Of a stretch of 64,000 nt of DNA, positions 29,322 through 39,326 are shown piece by piece. A program made the translations under genes and the position numbers. Every line of letters begins with the position of its first letter. The stretch's first letter is position 1. The notes under the pieces were generated by a model that saw nothing but the letters and a program-made list of their open reading frames with translations, searched no databases and was not told the origin of the DNA. The stretch is from Nitrospira defluvii (lineage in GTDB: Bacteria; Nitrospirota; Nitrospiria; Nitrospirales; Nitrospiraceae). The stretch is from positions 186,001-250,000 of the forward strand of contig NZ_CAJNBJ010000018.1 of NCBI RefSeq assembly GCF_905220995.1, read 5' to 3'.

Positions 29322-29777
29322 TTAGCTACGGGCAGAGCTGCTCTCAGTGCCGGCCTCGGAAGCGGTTTCCTCTGCCGTTGGTTCCACTGCCGCCTCATCC
29401 TCCGGAGCGCCGAACCACTGCACGAGCATCTCTTCCCACCAGGCCTCATCAATGTCCGGCCCCGGATCGGTTCCCAGAAGGGCAACATCCTCGGCTGTTA
29501 TCCCCTGCCCGACGAGATGGGGCTGGAACTTTGCCCGATCGATCACTTCTTTCGTGGCATACCCACCGAGAATCCAGGAGTCCGGATCAGCCCGCCTGGA
29601 CTTGTACGCCTTAAGATTCAACTTCAGGTACAGAAAAATCTGCTGCTGCCGCTCATCACCGACTCCGCTCTGGGGCAAACTGAGCGTCTTCTCAATTTTC
29701 TTCCGCCAATGTCGATCGTCGTACCGTGAGGTGATCAATTGCAACATGCTTTTTCCGAGTTCGGCATCCAGCGCCAT
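29322..29777 (-). CDS. Hypothetical protein, 151 residues
   Basis: I do not recognise a family. The N-terminal 120 residues look helical and soluble (MALDAELGKSMLQLITSRYD, and DERQQQIFLYLKLNLKAYK), with a Trp-rich segment EAWWEEMLVQWFG near 118-130. The last 20 residues are acidic and Ser/Ala/Thr-rich, probably disordered. The ATG at 29777 follows AAGGAAA; longer frames start with unlike sequence. It converges on the uracil-DNA glycosylase gene and lies 97 bp downstream of pmbA. Confidence 0.65.
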   Translation of the reverse strand: MALDAELGKSMLQLITSRYDDRHWRKKIEKTLSLPQSGVGDERQQQIFLYLKLNLKAYKSRRADPDSWILGGYATKEVIDRAKFQPHLVGQGITAEDVALLGTDPGPDIDEAWWEEMLVQWFGAPEDEAAVEPTAEETASEAGTESSSARS

Positions 29778-29874
29778 AATGTGTTTCCTTACTGTCTGCT
29801 GATAATTGCTGATCGCCGAGTGCGGAGCGCCCTGAGCATGAGCCCGGCCGCGCATCACCGGCCTTCCAACCGAT

Positions 29875-31233
29875 CTAGTTGCCCGCCACCATCATTTCCG
29901 TAATCTTCACAGTCGGGCTGGCAATCCGTCCACGGAACACCAAATCGGACCCGATGGTCTCGATGGTGGCGTACATCTGCTTGAGGTTGCCGGCGATGGT
30001 AATCTCTTCGACCGGGTAGGCCAACTCCCCGTTCTCGATCCAAAACCCACTCGCGCCGCGTGAATAATCTCCGGTCACCATATTGATCCCGAACCCGATC
30101 AAATCGGTGACATAGAGTCCCTGTTTCACGGTTGCGAGAATCTGCTCCGGCCCGGTGGTTCCCGGCACCATGTAGAAATTGGTTGGGCCGGCGGAGGGAC
30201 TTTCCCCGATGCTGCGCGATGCATTGCCCGTGGATGGCAGCCCCAGTTTTTTCCCCGAATAGGTATCCAATAAATAACTCGTCAGGCGGCCGCGTTCCAC
30301 CATCGCCTGCTTCCGCGTCGGGAGTCCTTCACCGTCGAACGGCCGCGTACCAAGCCCACCAGGCATCCGTCCATCGTCATAAATGGTCACAAAGTCCGGC
30401 GCGATTTGCTGGCCGAGTTGCCCGATGAGAAAGGAAGCACCTTTATAGAGCGCATACCCCGACAGCGCACTGCAGAGATGACTGAGGAGGCTCCCCGCCA
30501 CCTCCGGATCGAAAATCACCGGGACTCGACCGGTCGGCACTTTACGCGCCCCCAGTTTTCGGACCGTCCGTCTTGTGGCTTCCTGCCCGATGGCCTCCGG
30601 GCTCTCCAGCTTCGAGAACGCGCGATTGACGCCATACCAATAGTCTCGCTGCATGCCCGTCTCGTTGGAGGCAATGGGCGAGACCGACAAGGAAAAGCTG
30701 CTGTTGGCATACTGACCCAAAAATCCGTGACTGTTGGCCAGGATGATCCGCCCTGAGGAGGAATCGCACTCGCCCCCTTCCGAGTTGGTAATACGAGAAT
30801 CAGCGGCAAACGCGGCCCGTTCGGCGCGAAGCGCGAGATCAATCTGCTGATCGGTTTGTAGTTTCGTCGCGTCGTAGATGTTCAGATCCGGACACTCCGC
30901 GGCATAGTGCCCCGGCTCGGGCAATCCAGACACGGGATCCTCAACGACCGCCTTGGCCAGGGCGCAGGTCTCTCCTACGAACCGATCGAGAGAGTCGGCA
31001 GAAAAATCGGAGGTCGAGGCACTGGCGGAGCGTTGGCCGAAAAAAACCCGCAACCCCAGCCGTTTCTCACGCGCCTTCGTCAGACGATCGACGGCTCCCA
31101 TTCGAACTTGTACCGAGAGCGTCTCCCCATCGGCAACCATCACGTCCGCTGCCGTCGCCCCCTGTTTCGCGGCTCGAGCCAGCAGATCCTGGGCGACATT
31201 GGTATAGTCCGGTGCTGCGATCTCACGTGTCAT
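29875..31233 (-). CDS. pmbA: TldE/PmbA protease subunit
   Basis: The 452-residue protein is the non-catalytic partner of TldD. It has the PmbA/TldD core, including the [17 protein letters not shown] strand, the central [23 protein letters not shown] segment and the C-terminal [23 protein letters not shown]-type region, and it lacks the HExxxH motif. TldD and PmbA form a protease that trims unfolded or ribosomally made peptides. It begins 2 bp after the tldD stop. Confidence 0.93.
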   Translation of the reverse strand: [452 protein letters not shown]

Positions 31234-31235
31234 GG

Positions 31236-32672
<1,437 letters not shown>

Positions 32673-32691
32673 GAAAATTCTCCTCTCCTAA

Positions 32692-32879
32692 CCCGCATGA
32701 TTCATGAGCGCTTCTGCTGCACTCGCCGATCCGCTACTGCGACGAGCCTTCGGCCGGCGGGCTCGCCCCTCGGCCCCTCAACGTACTGCACGAGTACGAT
32801 TCGGGCCCTCCCGGCTCCGCGCGCCGGTCTCGCCACGCGGCCCAACGATTTCGCGACGAACCGTCATGAATCATGCGGG
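32692..32879. repeat. 188-bp element with 16-bp perfect inverted ends
   Basis: The left end CCCGCATGATTCATGA (32692-32707) is the exact inverse of the right end (32864-32879). Between them lies GC-rich sequence with further hairpin potential, including CGTACT-gcacg-AGTACG (32780-32796 region) and runs such as CGAGCCTTCGGCCGGCGGGC. It sits between the divergent tldD and uppS genes and codes for nothing apparent. It looks like a non-autonomous repeat of the MITE/REP type, or a large structured regulatory region. Target-site duplications are not evident. Confidence 0.6.
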
Positions 32880-32973
32880 CTAACGGTGCGTGAGTATAAC
32901 GTACTCATTTCCGGAGGCGCAATGCGAACACGTTCGAACCATCTGCAAATACAGCGAAATCGGGAAATACTGT

Positions 32974-33002
32974 TTGACTTTACCAGACCTCACCGCTAGA
33001 CT
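32974..33002 (+). promoter_or_regulatory. Promoter of uppS operon
   Basis: TTGACT (32974-32979) and TAGACT (32997-33002) are 17 bp apart. The predicted start near 33009 leaves a 60-nt leader before uppS. Confidence 0.65.
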
Positions 33003-33070
33003 CGGCCTACGAGATTAGGGCTTCCGCTGCAGAACATACGTGCATCAGCAACAGGTGCCCACACCGCTCC

Positions 33071-33856
33071 ATGAACGATCCGCAATCCCCCGACATTGAG
33101 CCACCCCCCGACTCTGATCTGCTCTCGCAACTCGACCCGGACCTGTTGCCCAAACATCTGGCCGTGATCATGGACGGCAACGGTCGATGGGCTGAGCTCC
33201 GAGGGCTGCCCCGCATCGCCGGACATCAGGAAGGCATCAAATCCGTGCGTGAGCTCATTTCGCTCTCGCTCGAACTCGGCATTAACATCCTGACGATCTA
33301 TGCGTTTTCTCAGGAAAACTGGAACAGGCCGGCCCAGGAAATCACGGCATTGATGGGTCTCTTGGAGCATTATCTCTCGACCGAGCGATCGAGCCTGGTC
33401 GAAAAGGGTGTACGCTTCCAAACGATCGGCCGTGTGACGGCACTGCCTGCGTCGGCGCTCCAATGGGTACGCACCACCGAACGGGAAACGGCGCATCTGG
33501 ACAAGTTGATCCTCAACGTCGCCCTCAGCTACGGCGGCCGGGCGGAACTGGTCGATGCGGCCAAGGATCTCGCGCGGGCCGTACAAGGAGGCCGGCTCTC
33601 GATCGACCAGATCGACGAACGGGTCATGCAGCAGGCGCTCTATACCCACGATCTCCCCGATCCCGATCTCCTGATTCGGACCAGCGGGGAGACGCGAATC
33701 AGCAACTTTCTGTTATGGCAACTGGCCTATACGGAACTCTACTTCACCCCGACTCTCTGGCCGGATTTCCGTCGACGCGAAACGTTGGTCGCGCTGATTG
33801 AATACCAGCGGCGCGAGCGCCGTTTCGGTCGAGTGTTCAGCAGCGTGTCCTCCTAG
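33071..33856 (+). CDS. uppS: Isoprenyl (undecaprenyl) diphosphate synthase
   Basis: The 261-residue cis-prenyltransferase makes the C55 carrier used in wall and O-antigen assembly. The active site Asp is in HLAVIMDGNGRWA near 35, followed by GHQEGIKSVRE, YAFSQENWNRP, and the C-terminal LLIRTSGETRISNFLLWQLAYTEL. About 20 extra N-terminal residues, rich in Pro and Asp, precede the domain. It heads a conserved operon with cdsA, dxr, rseP and proS. Confidence 0.95.
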   Translation: MNDPQSPDIEPPPDSDLLSQLDPDLLPKHLAVIMDGNGRWAELRGLPRIAGHQEGIKSVRELISLSLELGINILTIYAFSQENWNRPAQEITALMGLLEHYLSTERSSLVEKGVRFQTIGRVTALPASALQWVRTTERETAHLDKLILNVALSYGGRAELVDAAKDLARAVQGGRLSIDQIDERVMQQALYTHDLPDPDLLIRTSGETRISNFLLWQLAYTELYFTPTLWPDFRRRETLVALIEYQRRERRFGRVFSSVSS

Positions 33857-33899
33857 TCTCTTCGTGGTGAAACCCGGAGCATGCCAGTGCGAGGAGACG

Positions 33900-34748
33900 A
33901 TGCCGCCGCCCCAGGACAATGCGCGTCCCCGTTCTTCGTCGGAAGCGATTCGCCGCGTGTTGGCGGCACTGGTGTTTGTTCCGATCTTCATTTTCCTCGT
34001 GCACGACCTGGGACCAATGGCGTTTTTCGTGCTGGTCGCCGTCTCAGGTATGTTCGCCGTGGGAGAGTTTTATCGCCTGCATCTTGGCACTATCGCGTGG
34101 CCCTGGTGGGGCTGGGTAGGCATCGCCGCCACCGGGCTCTTCTTGAGCAGCACCCAGTGGCCCGCGTTCTTGAGCGACCGCACCGTGCTGATGGGAACCC
34201 TGGCCACGGCCCTCTGTATGCCGTTGAGTTCCGACAAGCCCTTGAAGGAATCGCTGCAGGACGGCATGGTGCTGATTATGGGCGTCTTGTACGTCGGCCT
34301 CTCGCTCGGCTATCTCCTCCTCACGAGAGCGCAGCCGGACGGAGCCATGCTGATTTTTTTCGTGGTCCTCGTGACCTGGGCTGGAGACTCCGGCGCCTAC
34401 ATTGCGGGAAAATCCATGGGGCGGCACAGGCTCGCGCCGATCGTCAGCCCGAAGAAAACGTATGAAGGATTGGCTGGGGGACTTGCCCTCGCAATCCTAG
34501 CAGCCGTCCTTGCACGAGTCTGGTTTCTGCCGCGCTTCTCGTTGGTCGATTGCCTCGCGCTCGGCGTGCTACTTACGATCGCCGGCCTCATCGGCGACCT
34601 CGCAGAGTCAGCCATGAAACGCAGCACGGGGTTCAAAGATTCCGGCGCGCTGATTCCCGGCCATGGCGGGATGCTGGATCGACTCGATAGCCTCTTGTTC
34701 ACGGGACCGGCGTTCTACTACTATGTCGCGATCGTCGCGGCCGTGTAA
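33900..34748 (+). CDS. cdsA: Phosphatidate cytidylyltransferase
   Basis: The 282-residue multi-spanning membrane protein makes CDP-diacylglycerol. The C-terminal signature KRSTGFKDSGALIPGHGGMLDRLDS is intact and about seven membrane segments precede it. The ATG at 33900 follows GAGGAG; upstream in-frame starts would run back into uppS. It lies 43 bp after uppS and 32 bp before dxr. Confidence 0.93.
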   Translation: MPPPQDNARPRSSSEAIRRVLAALVFVPIFIFLVHDLGPMAFFVLVAVSGMFAVGEFYRLHLGTIAWPWWGWVGIAATGLFLSSTQWPAFLSDRTVLMGTLATALCMPLSSDKPLKESLQDGMVLIMGVLYVGLSLGYLLLTRAQPDGAMLIFFVVLVTWAGDSGAYIAGKSMGRHRLAPIVSPKKTYEGLAGGLALAILAAVLARVWFLPRFSLVDCLALGVLLTIAGLIGDLAESAMKRSTGFKDSGALIPGHGGMLDRLDSLLFTGPAFYYYVAIVAAV

Positions 34749-34780
34749 CGCATGATTGTCCGCCTGCTCTGGAGCACGCT

Positions 34781-35941
34781 ATGAAGAACATCGTCATTCT
34801 TGGTTCGACCGGCTCAATCGGCACGAACACGCTCGACATTGTGGATCGGTTTCCGGAGGAGTTTCGCGTCATTGGCCTGACCGCCGGCTCAAACGACGAC
34901 AAACTTGAGGCCCAAATTCGCCGCTTTTGTCCGACCTTCGCGGCACTTGCCAGCGAGGCCGCGGCAGAGAAGTTACGCGGGCGCTGCTCCGACCTCCCCG
35001 TGAAGATATTCGCAGGGCAGGAAGGGGTCGCGCGGGTGGCGCAATCACCGGATGCCGAGCTGGTGATCTCCGCCATCGTCGGCGGGGCCGGTCTGCTCCC
35101 GACGTTGGCTGCCATACGAGCCGGCAAACAAATCGCGCTCGCCAATAAAGAACCGATGGTCATGGCCGGGGCGCTGATGCAAGCGGAAGCCAAGAAACAT
35201 GACGTCCGCATTTTTCCCATCGACAGCGAGCACAGCGCCATCTTTCAATCACTGGAAGGGCATCGCCGTGAAGACGTCAAGCGCGTGATTCTGACTGCCT
35301 CGGGAGGACCGCTCTGGAACTTCTCCCGCGAGCAACTGCAGGACGTGGGGCCCGAGCGCGCGTTGCAGCATCCCAACTGGAAAATGGGCGCAAAGATCAC
35401 CATCGACTCGGCCACCTTGATGAACAAGGGGTTGGAAGTCATCGAAGCCCGGTGGCTCTTTGATATTCCGGAGACGCAGATCGAAGTGCTGGTCCACCGG
35501 GAGAGCATCATTCATTCTCTGGTAGAATATAGAGATCGATCGGTGATCGCGCAATTAGGACTTCCGGACATGCGAACCCCGATCTCCTATGCCATGCGAT
35601 ATCCTGAGCGGATGCCGCTGGATCTTCCATCGCTGGACTTAACCGAGATCGCCACCTTGACGTTTTTCAAGCCGGACCACGACCGATTCCCCTGTTTGCA
35701 GCTCGGATATGATGCCTTACGTATCGGAGGCACCATGCCGGCCACAATGAATGCCGCTAACGAAGTAGCCGTGGATGCTTTCCTCCAGAATGGAATTCGT
35801 TTTCTGGATATTCCGGAGATTATTCGGAGTACAATGGAAGCTCACACGCCGCGACCAATCGCCGGCCTGGATGATGCGCTCGAGGCCGATCGGTGGGCTC
35901 GCGAAAAAGCCGAGTCCCTGGTCCATGCCTTGACGCGGTAA
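34781..35941 (+). CDS. dxr: 1-deoxy-D-xylulose 5-phosphate reductoisomerase
   Basis: The 386-residue enzyme makes methylerythritol phosphate, the committed MEP-pathway step. The NADPH motif GSTGSIG starts at about residue 7, LANKEPMVMAG is near 120, and the metal/substrate segment IDSEHSAIFQ near 148. The region NKGLEVIEARWLF near 210 is typical. Together with uppS it supplies precursors for both undecaprenyl carrier and the hopanoids of the hpn genes. Confidence 0.97.
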   Translation: MKNIVILGSTGSIGTNTLDIVDRFPEEFRVIGLTAGSNDDKLEAQIRRFCPTFAALASEAAAEKLRGRCSDLPVKIFAGQEGVARVAQSPDAELVISAIVGGAGLLPTLAAIRAGKQIALANKEPMVMAGALMQAEAKKHDVRIFPIDSEHSAIFQSLEGHRREDVKRVILTASGGPLWNFSREQLQDVGPERALQHPNWKMGAKITIDSATLMNKGLEVIEARWLFDIPETQIEVLVHRESIIHSLVEYRDRSVIAQLGLPDMRTPISYAMRYPERMPLDLPSLDLTEIATLTFFKPDHDRFPCLQLGYDALRIGGTMPATMNAANEVAVDAFLQNGIRFLDIPEIIRSTMEAHTPRPIAGLDDALEADRWAREKAESLVHALTR

Positions 35942-35966
35942 TACCCTGAACCCAAGGAGTGCTGTT

Positions 35967-37358
35967 GTGGGAACAACCTTTGCCTGGTCCCCTGACGTGG
36001 TCTCAATGCTGACCCACTGGGCGCTTCCATTCCTAGTGGTATTAGGCGTCCTCGTCGCCTTTCATGAAATGGGACATTTCCTGGCCGCACGTTGGGTCGG
36101 AGTGAAGGTGCTCAAGTTCTCTCTCGGCTTCGGACCCAAGATCTTCGGCCGTCAAATCGGTGAAACCGAATACCTCCTCTCGATCGTCCCCCTCGGTGGC
36201 TACGTCAAGCTCTTCGGCGAAGACGAACACGAACCCCTGACACCCGACGAAAAGAGGCGGGCGTTTGTGCATCAATCGCTCTGGGGCAAAACCCTGATCG
36301 TGGCGGCCGGACCAATTTTCAACTTCATCCTCGCCTATTTGATTTATACGGCCTATATCGGCCTCGGTTACACCCTGCCGGTTCCCAGCTTCAAGGACAT
36401 CATTCCGGAAATTGAAGCCGTGCTTCCCGGTTCGCCGGCCGATCAGGCGGGGCTGAAACCGGGCGATCGCATCATCCGGGTGAATGAGAAGGAAATCTCC
36501 ACCAATGCGGAGCTGCTGAAATTCATCGCCCAAAGCAACGGCAAACAACTCACGCTGGACCTCACGCGCGGCGAGCAGATCAAGACCGTGCTCGTGACGC
36601 CGAATAAAACGACCGTGCAAGACAACGGCAAGCCTGTAACGATCTATCAACTCGGCATCGAGGAACGGGCCCCGGTCATCACCGCCGTCATTCCCGGATC
36701 CCGCGCGCAGGCCGCAGGGCTCCTTGCCGGAGACCGTGTGGTCCGCATCGACGGACATGACATCTTCACGTGGTCCCAAATGACCGCGCTGGTGCGAGAG
36801 AATCCGAATCACGCCTTGCAGTTTGAGGTTCAACGGAGCGGGTCCGCGCAAACGGTCTCCGTGACTCCCATGGGCGAAAAGGCGACCGTGGACGGGAAAC
36901 CGGCCGAGGTGGGGAAAATCGGCATTTCGGCCCAGAACCAGACGATTCTCCAGACCAACGAACCGCTGAAGGCGCCCTGGCTAGGAGCTCAAGCGACCTG
37001 GGGCTGGACTGAACTCACGGTGGTCGGGATCTATAAAATCATTACGGGCGACATCTCGCGTAAAAATATCGGCGGGCCGCTCACGATTGCCAAGACGGCG
37101 GGAGATGCTGCGGAACAGGGGACCTCGAGCCTGGTATTCCTGATGGCCATGCTGAGCATCAACCTGGGCGTTCTGAACTTGCTTCCCATTCCCATTCTGG
37201 ACGGCGGTCACTTGTTATTCTTTTTTATCGAGGCGATTCGACGAAAACCTCTTGAAGATCGGCAGCGAGAACTGGCACAACAGGTGGGACTGGTCCTGCT
37301 GGTCGGCATCATGATTTTCGCCTTCTGGAACGACATCGAGCGGCTGATTTCCCCATAA
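35967..37358 (+). CDS. rseP: RIP zinc metalloprotease RseP
   Basis: The 463-residue site-2 protease cuts membrane proteins such as anti-sigma factors and signal peptide remnants. The zinc motif HEMGH (33-37) lies in the first helix, two PDZ domains fill about 130-310, and the second metal motif is in LPIPILDGGHLLFF near 410. Translation starts at GTG (35967), preceded by AAGGAG; a later ATG would cut into the first helix. It follows dxr by 25 bp. Confidence 0.93.
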   Translation: MGTTFAWSPDVVSMLTHWALPFLVVLGVLVAFHEMGHFLAARWVGVKVLKFSLGFGPKIFGRQIGETEYLLSIVPLGGYVKLFGEDEHEPLTPDEKRRAFVHQSLWGKTLIVAAGPIFNFILAYLIYTAYIGLGYTLPVPSFKDIIPEIEAVLPGSPADQAGLKPGDRIIRVNEKEISTNAELLKFIAQSNGKQLTLDLTRGEQIKTVLVTPNKTTVQDNGKPVTIYQLGIEERAPVITAVIPGSRAQAAGLLAGDRVVRIDGHDIFTWSQMTALVRENPNHALQFEVQRSGSAQTVSVTPMGEKATVDGKPAEVGKIGISAQNQTILQTNEPLKAPWLGAQATWGWTELTVVGIYKIITGDISRKNIGGPLTIAKTAGDAAEQGTSSLVFLMAMLSINLGVLNLLPIPILDGGHLLFFFIEAIRRKPLEDRQRELAQQVGLVLLVGIMIFAFWNDIERLISP

Positions 37359-37364
37359 CCCCAC

Positions 37365-39071
37365 ATGCGCGTCTCTGAAACCCTCATTCCAACCCTGCGA
37401 GAAGATCCAGGCGAAGCTGAAACCGTCAGCCATCGATACATGCTGCGCGCCGGCATGATTCGAAAGGTCGCGGCCGGTATCTATACCTACCTGCCGCTTG
37501 GACTGCGGGTGCTGCGAAAAATCGAGAAGATCGTCCGCGAGGAGATGAACCGCGCCGGGGCCCAGGAAGTCCTCATGCCGGTCGCCTCCCCAGCGGAACT
37601 GTGGCGAGAGACAGGACGATGGGACTTTTATGGCAAGGAACTCCTGCGTTTCAAGGATCGGCACGAACGGGACTTCTGCCTGGGTCCGACGCACGAGGAG
37701 GTAATTACGGACCTCTTTCGTCGCGAGGTGCGTTCCTATCGCCAAATGCCGCTCAACTTCTATCAGATCCAAACCAAGTTCCGAGATGAAATCCGGCCCC
37801 GTTTCGGGTTGATGCGTGGGCGCGAATTCATCATGAAGGATGCGTATAGCTTCGATCGGGACGAAGCCGGAGCGAGGTTGAGTTATCAAAAAATGTATGA
37901 CGCTTACAACCGGATCTTCGCCCGCTGCGGGCTCACGTTCAGACCGGTAGAGGCGGACACCGGCCTCATCGGCGGGACATCCTCGCACGAATTCATGGTC
38001 CTGGCTGAGACCGGAGAAGAAACCATCGTCTACAGCGAAGAAGGCACCTACGCCGCCAACGTCGAGCGCGCCGAGGTCCTGCCGCCGGATGCCTCCGAGT
38101 TGCCTGCTCCTCGTCCGCTCACAGCCGTCTCGACGCCGGGCCGACGGACGGTCGAGGAAGTGACCAAGTTCCTCAAGATCGCACCGACGCAGCTGGTCAA
38201 GACGCTTTTGTACACTACAGGGAAAGACACCGTCGCCGTCCTGGTTCGGGGCGATCACGACGTGAACGAAATCAAGGTCAAGCACCTCCTCGGGGCCACC
38301 GACGTTGAGCTGGTCGTGCCGGAACGAGTTCCAGAGTTGACCGGCGCCCCGGTCGGATACGCAGGGCCTGTCGGGCTGAAAAACATCCGGGTCCTGGCAG
38401 ACTGGGCCGTGAAAGCCATGGCCAACTTCGTCGTGGGAGCCAACAAGGCCGACACTCACTTCGTCGACGCCAACTGGGCACGTGACTTTACGGTCGATCA
38501 CTTTGCCGATCTACGAAATGCCCAGGCCGGTGACCCCTCGCCCCGCCAGGACGGAACGTTGAAAACGGCCAAGGGCATCGAGGTCGGTCATGTATTCATG
38601 CTAGGCACGAAATACAGCCAGGCCATGAAGGCCACCTTCCTCGACGCTCAGGGACAAGAACAGCTTGCCGTCATGGGTTGTTACGGCATCGGGGTGAGCC
38701 GGGTGGCGGCCGCATCGGTTGAGCAAAATCACGATGCCAAAGGCATCAAGTGGCCGATTCCCATCGCGCCGTTTCACGTCACCCTTCTGCCGCTCAGTCA
38801 GTCTGAGCCGGTCACCCAACTTGCTAGCTCCCTCTATCGCTCGATGCAGGAATCCGGTATCGAGGTGCTGTGGGATGACCGTGACGAACGCGCTGGTGTG
38901 AAATTCAACGATGCCGACCTGATCGGCGCTCCCTTCCATCTGGTGATCGGAGAAAAAGGGTTGGCGCAGGGACAAGTCGAACTCAAAGTCCGTCAGACCG
39001 GCGACACCAAGAAAATCGCTCCCGACCAGGCGCTCCCCACGCTGACGACTCTGATACAAGCCGCATCGTAG
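37365..39071 (+). CDS. proS: Prolyl-tRNA synthetase, bacterial type
   Basis: The 568-residue class II enzyme charges tRNA-Pro. Motif 1 lies in GLRVLRKIEKIVREEMNRAGAQEVLMP, motif 2 in FRDEIRPRFGLMRGREFIMKDAYSFD and motif 3 in GCYGIGVSRVAAASVEQ. The editing (INS) domain typical of bacterial ProS lies between about residues 225 and 385. The C-terminal anticodon domain ends VELKVRQTG. It starts 6 bp after rseP, so the operon of five genes is tightly packed. Confidence 0.97.
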   Translation: MRVSETLIPTLREDPGEAETVSHRYMLRAGMIRKVAAGIYTYLPLGLRVLRKIEKIVREEMNRAGAQEVLMPVASPAELWRETGRWDFYGKELLRFKDRHERDFCLGPTHEEVITDLFRREVRSYRQMPLNFYQIQTKFRDEIRPRFGLMRGREFIMKDAYSFDRDEAGARLSYQKMYDAYNRIFARCGLTFRPVEADTGLIGGTSSHEFMVLAETGEETIVYSEEGTYAANVERAEVLPPDASELPAPRPLTAVSTPGRRTVEEVTKFLKIAPTQLVKTLLYTTGKDTVAVLVRGDHDVNEIKVKHLLGATDVELVVPERVPELTGAPVGYAGPVGLKNIRVLADWAVKAMANFVVGANKADTHFVDANWARDFTVDHFADLRNAQAGDPSPRQDGTLKTAKGIEVGHVFMLGTKYSQAMKATFLDAQGQEQLAVMGCYGIGVSRVAAASVEQNHDAKGIKWPIPIAPFHVTLLPLSQSEPVTQLASSLYRSMQESGIEVLWDDRDERAGVKFNDADLIGAPFHLVIGEKGLAQGQVELKVRQTGDTKKIAPDQALPTLTTLIQAAS

Positions 39072-39183
39072 CTGTTCCGCCACCCCCACGCATCACCGCC
39101 CTGATTACGCTCTCCCCCGACAGACCTCGGCTTGACTGGCGAAGTCGAGCCGGCGCAGACAGGTTTGAGAAAATGCCTTTTGC

Positions 39184-39211
39184 TTGCCTTGACCCGCCGT
39201 TGCGATACACT
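39184..39211 (+). promoter_or_regulatory. Promoter of pilB/gspE-like gene
   Basis: TTGCCT (39184-39189) and TACACT (39206-39211) are 16 bp apart. The -10 and spacing match the kinase-operon promoter at 18039. The predicted leader is about 109 nt. Confidence 0.45.
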
Positions 39212-39326
39212 GACACACACGGAAGAAGCCCGGCCAGGAACCCGTGCCAGGCGCAGGTTCCCAATTCAGCAGCGCAATCCCGACACCACGCTCGGCTCCC
39301 CGTTCAGCCTGTTTGGAGAGAACTTG

